A stretch of DNA of 25,286 nucleotides from Phycisphaerales bacterium (GCA_022839625.1 JALHJL010000081.1:1-25286); one strand, 5' to 3'. Positions 14,532-22,850 are shown, counted from the stretch's first letter. Translations and numbers: made by a program. Notes: generated by a model not told the origin, from the letters alone.

Positions 14532-14561
14532 ATCATAGCAATCCGGGCACCAGGACCGTAA
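14532..14561 (-). promoter_or_regulatory. Candidate promoter for the carboxypeptidase gene
   Basis: On the minus strand TATGAT (14537-14532) matches the -10 consensus at five of six positions. The -35 candidate is weak (TTACGG, 14561-14556, 18-nt spacer). The leader would be about 88 nt. Confidence 0.3.
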
Positions 14562-14624
14562 GCGCAAAGTGCTTGCCGCCGGCTCGGGTCCCGCGCGCGG
14601 CCTGCACGACCCCCGCACCAGTAG

Positions 14625-14760
14625 GGCAAAGCTCTGCTTTGCCACTCTGCTTTGCCACTCTGCTTTGCCGCTCTGCTTTGCCGCTCTGCTTTGCCACCCT
14701 GCTTTGCCGCTCTGCTTTGCCACTCCGCTTTGCCGCTCCGCTCTGCCGCCCTGGTTTGCC
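14625..14760. repeat. 13-bp tandem repeat array (10 units) opened by a perfect hairpin
   Basis: Ten consecutive 13-bp units of consensus (G/A)CTCTGCTTTGCC fill 14631-14760, the last two or three more diverged. The first unit is preceded by an inverted copy: GGCAAAGC (14625-14632), TCT, GCTTTGCC (14636-14643), an 8-bp perfect stem with a 3-nt loop. Because 13 is not a multiple of 3, the array is read in three frames in turn, so a coding role is unlikely. Confidence 0.9.
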
Positions 14761-14901
14761 ACCGCTCCGGGCCGTGGTGGTACCAGGCCACAATTGGCGT
14801 TGCCGGTGACCAGCACTGCCGCCCGACAACCCGATCAGGAGCCAGTGGACCGCAATGCGGGAGGAGGCACCCGCCGGCAGTACGGGATAGGGCGCCCGCA
14901 A

Positions 14902-14930
14902 TTGCTGGACCCCGCCGTCGGTAGTACGCT
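14902..14930 (+). promoter_or_regulatory. Weak candidate promoter for the kinase gene
   Basis: TTGCTG (14902-14907), 17 nt, TACGCT (14925-14930). Only the core positions match the consensus. It would start transcription about 95 nt before the chosen ATG. Confidence 0.22.
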
Positions 14931-15031
14931 GAGGGCAGTAGTTGAAACCGGGCTATCGCGCCGGCTTGCCACCTGGAGGACCGTCGGCAGGCCGCCGCTA
15001 CTGCGAACGGACGGGCCGGATCGGAACCGCT

Positions 15032-16564
15032 ATGCCTGGCGAAGGGATCGAATTGCTCGCCACGCGGACGCCCGCGCCGCACGGTCCGTATCGGGCCGGT
15101 ACGCTGGTGGTGTTGCTGCGGCTGAACTGGTTCATTCGGCTGCGGTGGATGTTCGTCGCGGCCGCGCTGGCGGTGCTTGGTTTCGAGCGGCTGACCGCCC
15201 CCGATCCGCAGCGCCCCGCGCAGCTTCTGGCCGTCATTGTGGGGGTGGCGGCTGTCAACCTGCTCTGGATTGCGGTCGCGCGCCGGCTCGCGGCCGTGGG
15301 CCAGTCCGGGGACGACGCCCTTCGTGGCGGTCAGGTCTTTGCCAACGCGCAGGTGGCCATCGACCTGCTGCTGCTGACGGCGATCCTGCACTTCACCGGC
15401 GGCGTTGAGAACCCGATGGCGGTGTTCTACGTGTTCCACGTCGCGATCGCGGGGCTGCTGCTGGAACCGTGGCAGGCGGTGCTGCAAAGCTGTTGGAGCG
15501 TGGCGCTGTATGCAGCCGTCGCGGTCGCGGAGCTGAACGGCTGGCTGGCGCACCACGCATTCCTGCCGCAGGCCGGGACCCTTGGCTTGTATCGCGATCC
15601 GGAGTATGCGTTGCTGGTGGCCGCGCTGGTCGGCTGCGTCGTCTGCGGGACGCTGTATTTCACGTTGCGGATTGCCCGGCTGCTTGAGCACCATGACACG
15701 CAGCTCCGGGGGACCCACGCCGCCCTCGAGCGGTCGCGGCGCGCGTTGGAGGACCTGCAGCAGCGGCGCGCCCGCTTCATGCAAACCGCGACTCACCAAC
15801 TCAAGAGCCCGCTGGCCATCGCCCAAACCCTGGCCAACCTCGTCCGGGACGGCATCGTCACCGACCCGGCCGGGATACGGACGACGTGCGAGAAGATTGT
15901 GCGGCGGTGTCAGGAGGGTATCGCGCAGGTTACGGAGCTGTTGACACTGGCCCGCGTGCAGGACATCGACCCGCGCCGGCCGCCGGGCACGAACGTGGAC
16001 GTTGCTCAGACGGTGGTGGACCTATGCCGGCACTTCGCCCCGCTCGCGGAGCAGAAGCGGATCGAGTTGACGCATTGGACACCGGCGGAGAGTGAGCTGC
16101 GAGTCGATATCGATCGACAGGACCTCTGGGACTGCATCGGCAATCTGATTGAGAACGCGATCAAGTACACGCCGGAGGGCGGCCGCGTGCGCGTGAGCGT
16201 CACGGAGAAGAAGGTCGAGGGTCGGCCCGTGTCCGTCGGCATCCACGTCAGCGACACCGGGATCGGCCTGGACCCGCGGTTGCTACGTTCCGAGGGCAGG
16301 ACGCTGGGCGAGGAACCGGCGTTCGAGCCCTTTCGCCGCGGGCTCAACGTGCTGGCGGCCGGGATTCCGGGGACGGGCCTGGGGCTGACGATCGTGCGCG
16401 AGGTGGTGGAGCAGGCCGGCGGGAGGATTTGGGTGATGTCGCGTCCCGGTGCCGGATCGAGCTTCACGATCACCTTGCCGATCAGCGGCACCGCGTTGCC
16501 GGGCCTGTCCGTTCGCGACACGCGCGCCGCTGAGGTGGTTCTGGAAGAGGCGAATCCCCAATAG
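15032..16564 (+). CDS. Membrane sensor histidine kinase with RegB-like GGxxNP motif
   Basis: I start at ATG 15032 (MPGEGIELLATRTPAPHG); an in-frame TTG at 14942 is possible, and no strong ribosome binding site supports either. The N-terminal 220 residues carry about six hydrophobic helices. Between two of them is GGVENPM (123-129), close to the GGxxNPF quinone-binding motif known from RegB/PrrB redox kinases. A coiled-coil linker (about 220-245) leads to the dimerisation domain with phospho-acceptor His255 (TATHQLKSPLA). The ATPase domain shows the N box (NLIENAIKY, Asn371/Asn375), DTGIGLD, an F box (FEPFRRG) and GTGLGLTIV. No response regulator gene is adjacent. It is followed 84 nt later by a PQQ-like protein gene and may head that operon. 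Kinase activity is near certain; redox sensing is inference from one motif. Confidence 0.9.
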   Translation: MPGEGIELLATRTPAPHGPYRAGTLVVLLRLNWFIRLRWMFVAAALAVLGFERLTAPDPQRPAQLLAVIVGVAAVNLLWIAVARRLAAVGQSGDDALRGGQVFANAQVAIDLLLLTAILHFTGGVENPMAVFYVFHVAIAGLLLEPWQAVLQSCWSVALYAAVAVAELNGWLAHHAFLPQAGTLGLYRDPEYALLVAALVGCVVCGTLYFTLRIARLLEHHDTQLRGTHAALERSRRALEDLQQRRARFMQTATHQLKSPLAIAQTLANLVRDGIVTDPAGIRTTCEKIVRRCQEGIAQVTELLTLARVQDIDPRRPPGTNVDVAQTVVDLCRHFAPLAEQKRIELTHWTPAESELRVDIDRQDLWDCIGNLIENAIKYTPEGGRVRVSVTEKKVEGRPVSVGIHVSDTGIGLDPRLLRSEGRTLGEEPAFEPFRRGLNVLAAGIPGTGLGLTIVREVVEQAGGRIWVMSRPGAGSSFTITLPISGTALPGLSVRDTRAAEVVLEEANPQ

Positions 16565-16648
16565 CATGTCGGGGGGGAGCGTCGATCGTGCTGGTTTGCG
16601 GACGGACGGAAGGGGGCGCGCCGCTGCCGGCGCGGTACTCTAAGCGAC

Positions 16649-18214
16649 ATGATCAGGCCCGGTTTCAGAACGCCATGCCTCCCAGGGGCGCGAGGCTCCG
16701 CCCTGGGTTGCTGCCCCCCTGGGACTTCTCGCTGCGCTGGGGTCGGCAGCGCCCTGTTGGCCGCCGCGGCCCTCGCGATCCCGCCGGCCCTGGCAACGCC
16801 GCCGGAGACTCGTCCCGCGACGCAGCCCGCTCGCGAGGCCTGGCCGATGTGGGGCGGCTCGCCATCACGGAACGCGGTGGCTCCGCCGCAGCGCATTCCG
16901 ACGACCTGGGACCTGGAAACCAAGGAGAACGTCAAGTGGGTGGCCCGGCTGGGGACGCAGAGCTATGGCGGGCCGGTGGTCGCGGGCGGGAAGGTCTTCG
17001 TGGGCACGAACAACGGCAGCGTGCTGCGCCCGGGGATCGAGGGCGACCGGGGGTGCGTCCTGTGCTTCGACGAAGCGAGCGGGGAACTGCTCTGGCAGGC
17101 GACGCACGACAAGCTGGCCAGCGGTGCCGTGAACGACTGGCCGGAACAAGGCGTGGCCTCGACCCCGCTGGTGGACGGGAACCGGGTCTATTACGTCAGC
17201 AACCGTTGCGAGCTCGTGTGCGCCGACGTTGAGGGCTTCGCGGACGGCGAAAACGACGGGCCTTACAAGGAGGAACGGTACACGGAGCCGCACGACGCCG
17301 ATTTCGTATGGGTCCTGGACCTGATCGGTGCGCTGGGCGTATTTCCGCACAACCTGGCGGCCTGCTCCCCGGTCGGCTTCGGCGACTTGATCTTCGTATC
17401 TACGTCCAACGGGGTGGACGAGGATCACGAGCGGCCGCCGGCGCCCGCGGCGCCGTCGTTCATCGCCGTCGACAAGAAGACCGGCAAGGTCGTCTGGCAA
17501 CGGAACGACCCCGGCGACCGCATCCTGCACGGGCAATGGTCGTCGCCGGCCTACGGCCTCATCCACGACAGGCCGCAGGTCGTTTTCGGCGGGGGAGATG
17601 GGTGGTGCTACGCCTTCGAGCCGGCGACCGGCGATCCGATCTGGAAGTTCGACCTGAACCCGAAGGGCTCGGTATGGGAGGTCGGCGGCGGGGGCACAAA
17701 GACCAGCATCGTGGCCACGCCGGTGATCTATCAGGACCGGGTGTTCCTCGCCGGCGGCGACGATCCGGAGGCGGCGCGGGGGCCGGGGCACCTGCACGCG
17801 ATCGACGCGACGAAGCGCGGCGACGTGACGGACGCCGGGGCGATCTGGCGGGTGGGGGACAAGGACTTCGGGCGGACCATCGCGAGCGTCGTGGTCGCCG
17901 ACGGGCTGTTGTATGCGGTTGACCTGGACGGCTTCCTGTCGTGCTTCGACGCGAAGACAGGCCAGCGGCATTGGCGTCACGATATGCAGGCGGCGGTGTG
18001 GGGTTCGCCGTGCGTCGCGGACGGGAAGGTGCTGCTGGGCAATGCGGACGGGGAGTTGGTCGTGATGCAGCATGGCCCGGCGCTGAAGGAGCTGGCCCGC
18101 AACGACATGCGGCATCCGATCTACACGAGCGTCGCGGTGGCCAACGGCGTGTTGTACGTCGCGACGCAGCGGTTCTTGTATGCAATCGCGGATTCGGGTG
18201 GCGGGGCGCGGTGA
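16649..18214 (+). CDS. Exported PQQ-like beta-propeller protein (first of two)
   Basis: ATG at 16649 gives a long positively charged N-region and a hydrophobic core ending near residue 50 (SALLAAAALAIPPALA), a plausible signal peptide; no clear ribosome binding site is visible, so the start is less certain than the body. From about 65 (WPMWGGSPSRNAV) the protein has PQQ-type blades, each ending in a 'D-xTGxxxW' strand: CFDEASGELLWQ (139-150), AVDKKTGKVVWQ (273-284), AFEPATGDPIWKFD (322-335), SCFDAKTGQRHW. Extra loops between blades (for example 195-235) are longer than usual. The family includes PQQ dehydrogenases and BamB-like scaffolds; I see no dehydrogenase signature, so a binding role in the periplasm or on the surface is more likely. 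A second, shorter PQQ-like gene follows after 110 nt. Confidence 0.85.
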   Translation: MIRPGFRTPCLPGARGSALGCCPPGTSRCAGVGSALLAAAALAIPPALATPPETRPATQPAREAWPMWGGSPSRNAVAPPQRIPTTWDLETKENVKWVARLGTQSYGGPVVAGGKVFVGTNNGSVLRPGIEGDRGCVLCFDEASGELLWQATHDKLASGAVNDWPEQGVASTPLVDGNRVYYVSNRCELVCADVEGFADGENDGPYKEERYTEPHDADFVWVLDLIGALGVFPHNLAACSPVGFGDLIFVSTSNGVDEDHERPPAPAAPSFIAVDKKTGKVVWQRNDPGDRILHGQWSSPAYGLIHDRPQVVFGGGDGWCYAFEPATGDPIWKFDLNPKGSVWEVGGGGTKTSIVATPVIYQDRVFLAGGDDPEAARGPGHLHAIDATKRGDVTDAGAIWRVGDKDFGRTIASVVVADGLLYAVDLDGFLSCFDAKTGQRHWRHDMQAAVWGSPCVADGKVLLGNADGELVVMQHGPALKELARNDMRHPIYTSVAVANGVLYVATQRFLYAIADSGGGAR

Positions 18215-18324
18215 GACCTGCGCCGGACCACTTGGAATGAGGCGCCGCGCGGCCGGGCGGCGCATGACGATCAGAAATTGAACGCCCGGAAGCTGCTGCG
18301 CGTCCGCGCAACGCGAGGTTCCGA

Positions 18325-19590
18325 ATGCACTTACGATTTGCGACCAGATCGACGGTCAACTGGAACCGGTTTGTGCCGGCCGTGCTCCTTCTGCTGGGCG
18401 GCACGGTGGCCGTGCTCGGCCAGTGGCCGCAGTGGGGCGGGCCGCACCGCGACTTCACCTGCGACAGCACCGGCCTGGCCGAGCAGTGGCCCGCGGACGG
18501 CCCGCGCCGGATTTGGAGCACCGAGATCGGACCGGGCCATTCCGCGATTGCCACCGACGGCGAGACGCTCTTCACCATGTGCCGCCGGGACGACAAGGAC
18601 GCTGTCCTGGCGCTCAAGGCCGCGACGGGCGAGAAGGTCTGGGAGACGCAATACGAGGCCCCGCCGAAGGAGGACATGCTGCTCGACTTCGGCCCGGGGC
18701 CGCACTCCACGCCGCTGCTGGCCGGCGATCGGCTCTTCACCACGGGCGGAATGGCCCATTTTCACTGCCTCAACAAGCAGACCGGCGAGGTGCTCTGGTC
18801 ACACGACCTGATGGCGGAAATGGGCGCCAGCCACCTTCAGCGCGGCTACGGACCGAGCCCGATTGCCTACCAGGACACGGTGATTCTCAACGTGGGCGGC
18901 ACCGACTGCGGCATCGCCGCCTTTCGGCAGGACAACGGCGAGCTGGTCTGGAAGAGCGAGAAGTTCCGCGGCGGCTACCCCTCGCCGATGATCGTGAAGA
19001 TCAATGGCGAGGACCACCTGGTCGCGGCCCTGGGGGCGGACCGCGTCGGGCTCGACCCGGCGACCGGCCAGACACGCTGGCGGACGAAGGTGGACGTGCA
19101 ACTCGCCGGCATCATGACTTCGCCGCTGTTCGTGCCGCCGGACCGGGTGTTCTTCAGTTGTGCCTACGGCGGCGGCAGCCAGTTGTTCAAGATCGGGTCG
19201 CAAGACGGGCAGTACGCGGCCGAGGAGGTCTGGCTTCAGCCGAAGATGAAGGTCATGCACGGTACCGTGATCCGCATCGGCGACTGCGTGTACGGTTCGA
19301 GCGGCGATTTCGGGCCCGCGTTCCTGATGTGCCTGGACCTGAATTCCGGCAAGGTCCTCTGGCGCGAGCGCGGTTTTGCCAAGGCGACGCTCCTTCTCGC
19401 GGACGGCAAGTTGATCATCCTCGACGAGGAAGGCAACCTGGCACTGGCGACGGCAACGCCGGAGAGGCTTGAGGTGCACGGCCGGGCGAAGGTGCTGGAG
19501 GACAAGGCGTGGACCGTGCCGACGATGGTCGGAACGCGCTTGTACCTGCGCGACAACCGGACGATCATGGCGCTGGAGCTCGGGAAGTGA
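18325..19590 (+). CDS. Exported PQQ-like beta-propeller protein (second of two)
   Basis: ATG at 18325 is preceded by GAGG. Residues 1-32 contain a signal peptide or N-terminal anchor (RFVPAVLLLLGGTVAVLG). The mature part begins WPQWGGPHRDFTC, parallel to the start of the previous protein (WPMWGGSPSRN), and continues with blades bearing AATGEKVWE, KQTGEVLWS, NGELVWKSE, PATGQTRWRTK and NSGKVLWRE. At 421 residues it is shorter than the upstream protein and only distantly similar, so the pair is an old duplication or two separate family members. Many planctomycete PQQ-like proteins of this kind have no known ligand. Gene order suggests co-expression with its neighbours. No catalytic residues can be assigned. 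Confidence 0.88.
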   Translation: MHLRFATRSTVNWNRFVPAVLLLLGGTVAVLGQWPQWGGPHRDFTCDSTGLAEQWPADGPRRIWSTEIGPGHSAIATDGETLFTMCRRDDKDAVLALKAATGEKVWETQYEAPPKEDMLLDFGPGPHSTPLLAGDRLFTTGGMAHFHCLNKQTGEVLWSHDLMAEMGASHLQRGYGPSPIAYQDTVILNVGGTDCGIAAFRQDNGELVWKSEKFRGGYPSPMIVKINGEDHLVAALGADRVGLDPATGQTRWRTKVDVQLAGIMTSPLFVPPDRVFFSCAYGGGSQLFKIGSQDGQYAAEEVWLQPKMKVMHGTVIRIGDCVYGSSGDFGPAFLMCLDLNSGKVLWRERGFAKATLLLADGKLIILDEEGNLALATATPERLEVHGRAKVLEDKAWTVPTMVGTRLYLRDNRTIMALELGK

Positions 19591-19681
19591 GGCGTCGGTC
19601 GCGCACCGCTCAAGAGCAGTGGCACAAGGGTGACGTACAGCTCGGGAGCAGTCGCACGCACAACGGTGAGGAGATCCACTC

Positions 19682-20833
19682 GTGACTCCGCTGCCCGCAA
19701 GATGCATGCTCGGGACGATCGGCGTTGCTCTAGCGGCGTCTCTCGGCCTGCTGGCCGCTGAGGTCCCGCCGCGCAGCGAAGCAGGCCAGTCGCTCGTCGT
19801 CCCGGAGGGGCAACTCAAGCTCGGCGAGGTCTACCACGTCACCCCGGGAGAGGACACGCAACTGATCTGCACATCGGATGCGACGTTGCAGCGGGTCGCG
19901 GCAAGCTCCAACCGGGTCGTCGGCTACTTCGTAACGCCCTTCGAGCCGGGCGCGGACGAGCCGCCCATTCTGGCCGGCGCGCTGCGCATCCCCGTGGCCA
20001 GCCTCAAGACGGGGTGGCGGGAATACGACGAGCTGCTGCACGGGCCGCAGTTCTTCCATGCCGCGGAGCATCCGGAAATCACGTTCCGGGTCCTGTGCGT
20101 CAGCGACTCCAAGCTGACCAGTGAAGAGCAGCGGCGGCAGACGTACACGCTGACCATCGCGGGCGAGCTCACGGTGAAACAGAAGACCGTGGAGGTGGAA
20201 GCGCCCGCCGAGGTCAAGTTCATTCCGTTCACGTGGCAGACGATGCAGCGGAACGTGGGGGAGTTGCTGGTGCTGCGGACGAAGTTTGACCTGAAGCTCG
20301 CCGACCTGGACTTGCAGAAGCCCATGCCTCAGTACCGCGACCGGATCGCGGACGTCATTCACGTGGATGTGTGTCTGCTGTGCAACACGATGTCGCCGGA
20401 AAGGCTGCTCGACCCGCAAATCAAGCCCGCCCACCACATCAAGCAGATGCACTTTCTGACGCTGGTGCGTGATTTCAATGATGTCGAGAAGGGTTACGAG
20501 CTTGGCCGCGCGTTCCTGCGGGAAATCTGGGACGACGCGCCGGCGCTGAACCGCCTGGCGCTCGCCGTGCTCACCGAGAACGGCATCGAGACACGCGACC
20601 TCGCCTTCGTCCAGAAGGCGGTGCAGCGCGCCGGCGAGTTGCCAGGGCCGCAGGACGCCGCACTGCTGTTCGCGCTGGCCCGGGCCTATGCCGACCGGGC
20701 CGACTGGGAGCCCTGCGTGAAGTGGGCACGGGAGGCCGCGGTCGAGCGGGAGGGCACCCCGCCGGAATTGGCCGGCGAGATTCGCGCGGCCCTGGAACGT
20801 TGGGAAGCGCGCGCCCGGCAGGCTCACGACTGA
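19682..20833 (+). CDS. YceI-like domain fused to a TPR-like helical domain
   Basis: GTG at 19682 has GAGGAG 9 nt upstream. Residues 1-26 are a signal peptide (TIGVALAASLGLLAA). Residues about 65-230 match the YceI lipocalin-like fold: ASSNRVVGYFVTPFEPG, GALRIPVASLKTG, LLHGPQFFHAAEHPEITFRV, TIAGELTVKQKTVEVE, LRTKFDLKL. YceI proteins are periplasmic and bind polyisoprenoids. Residues about 265-380 form antiparallel helices with TPR-like spacing (GYELGRAFLREIWDDAPALN; AALLFALARAYADRADWEPC). A CLLCN motif (231-235) joins the two parts. I do not recall YceI-TPR as a common architecture. Neighbours (PQQ-like proteins upstream, a MacA-like adaptor downstream) point to an envelope role, possibly lipid or quinone handling; that is inference. 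Confidence 0.78.
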   Translation: MTPLPARCMLGTIGVALAASLGLLAAEVPPRSEAGQSLVVPEGQLKLGEVYHVTPGEDTQLICTSDATLQRVAASSNRVVGYFVTPFEPGADEPPILAGALRIPVASLKTGWREYDELLHGPQFFHAAEHPEITFRVLCVSDSKLTSEEQRRQTYTLTIAGELTVKQKTVEVEAPAEVKFIPFTWQTMQRNVGELLVLRTKFDLKLADLDLQKPMPQYRDRIADVIHVDVCLLCNTMSPERLLDPQIKPAHHIKQMHFLTLVRDFNDVEKGYELGRAFLREIWDDAPALNRLALAVLTENGIETRDLAFVQKAVQRAGELPGPQDAALLFALARAYADRADWEPCVKWAREAAVEREGTPPELAGEIRAALERWEARARQAHD

Positions 20834-20862
20834 CGTTTCCCGTCCGCCGCGATCACACGCCA

Positions 20863-20891
20863 CTGAAAAACAGCTCGGATTCAACTATCAT
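20863..20891 (+). promoter_or_regulatory. Possible internal promoter upstream of the adaptor gene
   Basis: CTGAAA (20863-20868), 17 nt, TATCAT (20886-20891). The predicted start (about 20898) is only about 3 nt before the ATG at 20901, so it would make a nearly leaderless mRNA; AGGGGC before the ATG could instead serve as a ribosome site on a longer transcript. Confidence 0.25.
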
Positions 20892-20900
20892 AGGGGCTAT

Positions 20901-22109
20901 ATGGGAACCGCGTTGCGCGCAGTTGGCATCCTGGTCGCGTTGCTGGGGCTTGGGTCGGCGGGCTGGTACGGCTATCACGCATGGCTGGCGCCCAACCACC
21001 AGCCGGCGTACCGGACCGCCGAAGTCCGGCGCGGCACAGTGGTCTCAACGGTCTCGGCGACCGGGACCGTGGAACCGCTGCTCAAGGTGCTTGTCGGATC
21101 GCAGGTCAGCGGCACGGTCATGCGCTGGTACGCCGACTTCAATCAGAAGGTGGAAGAAGGTTTCGTGCTCGCCGAGATCGACCAGGACCGCTTCAAGGCC
21201 CAGTTGGAGCAGCGGACGGCGGCGGCGGCGGTCGCCCGGGCGCGGGTCGAGGAGGCCCAGGCGGGCCTGACGACGGCAGCGCTGGAGCGGCGGCGCATCG
21301 AGGATGCGTTCGCCCGGTCGGCCGCGTCCGATTTTGAGCTGCAATCCACGCGGGCCGCGGAGGATGCGGCGCTGGCCGCGCTGCACGCGGCGGAGGCACA
21401 ACTTCAGGCGGCCGAGGCGGATGCGCGCCTGGCGGCGGTCGAGCTGGGCAAGACGATCATCCGCTCCCCGATCGACGGCATTGTGATTTCGCGCGACGTG
21501 GACGCGGGCCAGACGGTGGCGGCCTCCCTGGCAGCGCCCACCTTGTTCACGATCGCCAACGACCTGACCAGGATGCGCGTGAACGCGGCCGTCAGCGAAA
21601 CGGACATCGGCAAGGTACGGGAGGGCATGCCGGCGGACTTTCGCGTGGATGCGTTTCCCGAGCGGCGCTATCGGGGAACGGTGACGCAGGTGCGCTACGC
21701 GGAGACGGTGGTCGACAACGTCGTGACCTACACGACGCTGATCGACGTCGATAACGATGACCTGTCGTTGCGCCCCGGGATGACCGCGACGATCCTCTTC
21801 GAGGTGGCCAAGGCCGAGGACGTCCTGATCGTGCCCAACGCCGCCCTGCGCTTCAATCCCCAGGCGGCCCAGACGGCCGCGGCAATCGACTGGCGGCGGC
21901 CTGGCCGCGGGCAGCCCATGCAGCCGCGGGTGTACCAACTGAACGCCGCGGAATTGGTCGAGGTCCCGGTCGAGCTGGGCTTGAACGACGGCAGTTTCAC
22001 CGAAATCAAGTCCGGGGCCCTGAACGCCGGCGACGAGGTCGTGGTGGAGCAGATGCTCCGCGGGACCACGCCGCGTATCACACCTCAACAGCGCATGCCG
22101 AGAATGTGA
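20901..22109 (+). CDS. MacA-type periplasmic adaptor (membrane fusion protein)
   Basis: ATG at 20901 follows AGGGGC. Residues 7-27 are a single N-terminal membrane anchor. The half-lipoyl motif is at about 52-95 (SATGTVEPLLKVLVGSQVSG, then EEGFVLAEIDQDRFKAQLEQ), and an Ala/Glu/Arg-rich coiled-coil hairpin covers about 98-182. The second lipoyl half is IIRSPIDGIVISRDVDAGQT (186-205), followed by a beta-barrel domain (ANDLTRMRVNAAVSETDIGKV; SLRPGMTATILFEVA) and a membrane-proximal domain. This is the HlyD/MacA family that couples ABC or RND pumps to the outer membrane. Its TGA stop (22107-22109) directly abuts the GTG of the ATPase gene, so translation is probably coupled. It lacks the permease and outer-membrane factor that normally accompany it. 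The symbol macA would be a guess at orthology and is not assigned. Confidence 0.9.
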   Translation: MGTALRAVGILVALLGLGSAGWYGYHAWLAPNHQPAYRTAEVRRGTVVSTVSATGTVEPLLKVLVGSQVSGTVMRWYADFNQKVEEGFVLAEIDQDRFKAQLEQRTAAAAVARARVEEAQAGLTTAALERRRIEDAFARSAASDFELQSTRAAEDAALAALHAAEAQLQAAEADARLAAVELGKTIIRSPIDGIVISRDVDAGQTVAASLAAPTLFTIANDLTRMRVNAAVSETDIGKVREGMPADFRVDAFPERRYRGTVTQVRYAETVVDNVVTYTTLIDVDNDDLSLRPGMTATILFEVAKAEDVLIVPNAALRFNPQAAQTAAAIDWRRPGRGQPMQPRVYQLNAAELVEVPVELGLNDGSFTEIKSGALNAGDEVVVEQMLRGTTPRITPQQRMPRM

Positions 22110-22808
22110 GTGGACGCCGCGATCGTCGATATCCGCGATGCGTGGAAATCTTACCACCTGGAAGAGGTGGAGATTCCGGCGGTGCGCGGGGTCTCGTTGG
22201 CGATTCCGGCCGGGCAGTTCGTGGCGGTCACGGGGGCGAGCGGCTCGGGCAAGTCGACGTTTCTGCATCTGGTCGGCTGTCTCGATCGCCTGGACCGCGG
22301 GGCGTACCTGTTCGAGGGGCAGCCGGTCGAGTCCCTGTCGCGCCGGCAGCTTGCCGCGCTGCGGAACCGGCGGATCGGGTTCATCTTCCAGAGCTTCAAC
22401 CTGCTGGCGCGGACCACGATCCTCGACAACGTGGCCCTGCCGTTGTCATACCAGGGAGTGGAACGCCGCGAGCGCCGGCGCCGGGCCGCGGAAATGCTCG
22501 AGCGCGTCGGCCTGAGCGAGCGCCTCACGCATCACCCGAACCAGCTTTCCGGCGGGCAGCAGCAGCGCGTCGCGATCGCGCGGGCACTGGTGACCCGCCC
22601 GGCGGTCCTACTGGCCGACGAGCCGACCGGCAACCTCGACAGCGTCACAAGCCAGGAGATCATGGGGGTGCTGCAAGCGGTCAACCGGCAGCAGAGCGTG
22701 AGTATCATCCTCGTGACGCACGAGAACGACATCGCCGCCTACGCCGAGCGTCAGGTGGTCTTTCGCGACGGCCTCATCGTGCGCGACGTGTGCGGGACGG
22801 CTGCATAG
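22110..22808 (+). CDS. MacB/LolD-type ABC transporter ATP-binding protein
   Basis: The start is GTG at 22110, immediately after the TGA of the adaptor gene. All ABC motifs are present: Walker A GASGSGKST (42-50), Q-loop Gln94 (FIFQSFNLLA), signature LSGGQQQR (146-153), Walker B VLLADEPTG (166-174, catalytic Glu171), D-loop NLD (175-177) and H-loop His204 (LVTHEND). At 232 residues it is a free-standing nucleotide-binding subunit, as in LolD or FtsE and the soluble form of MacB; it has no membrane domain. With the MacA-like adaptor it should energise export of a peptide, lipid or antibiotic, but its FtsX-like permease is not in this window. The next gene downstream is rho, so the permease must be elsewhere or has been lost. 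Confidence 0.92.
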   Translation: MDAAIVDIRDAWKSYHLEEVEIPAVRGVSLAIPAGQFVAVTGASGSGKSTFLHLVGCLDRLDRGAYLFEGQPVESLSRRQLAALRNRRIGFIFQSFNLLARTTILDNVALPLSYQGVERRERRRRAAEMLERVGLSERLTHHPNQLSGGQQQRVAIARALVTRPAVLLADEPTGNLDSVTSQEIMGVLQAVNRQQSVSIILVTHENDIAAYAERQVVFRDGLIVRDVCGTAA

Positions 22809-22817
22809 GTGTACGCT

Positions 22818-22850
22818 AAGAAAGGGGGGCTGGCTCCCCGCGGCGGCGGG
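22818..22850 (+). repeat. Partial copy of the 'AAGGGGG-CTGGCTCC' repeat
   Basis: The segment AAGAAAGGGGGGCTGGCTCC followed by a GC-rich tail resembles the left end of the element at 25035-25122 (GAGAAGGGGGACTGGCTCC, then GCGCCGGCGGGC). No right inverted arm is visible here, so this copy is degenerate or truncated. Confidence 0.45.

Larger units (their letters stand above)
14437..15031. other. Divergent intergenic region between carboxypeptidase and kinase genes
   Basis: 595 nt without a supported gene. It contains a possible promoter for each flanking gene and the 13-bp tandem repeat array (14631-14760) with its leading hairpin. The array keeps all frames open on both strands, producing spurious open frames. 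The kinase frame is open from a TTG at 14942, but that extension lacks protein character, so I place the kinase start at 15032. Confidence 0.55.

Noticed and set aside
14631..14760. CRISPR array
   Set aside because: Units are 13 bp and directly adjacent with no spacers, and there are no cas genes.
14472..14816. Minus-strand frames with repeated KQSGKAEWQSR peptide
   Set aside because: They arise from the 13-bp DNA repeat read in successive frames; all frames are open through the array and there is no ribosome site or conserved flank.
16649..19590. PQQ-dependent dehydrogenases
   Set aside because: The blades match the general PQQ-repeat pattern, but I see no catalytic Asp/Ca-site or vicinal-Cys signature of alcohol dehydrogenases, so only 'PQQ-like beta-propeller' is justified.
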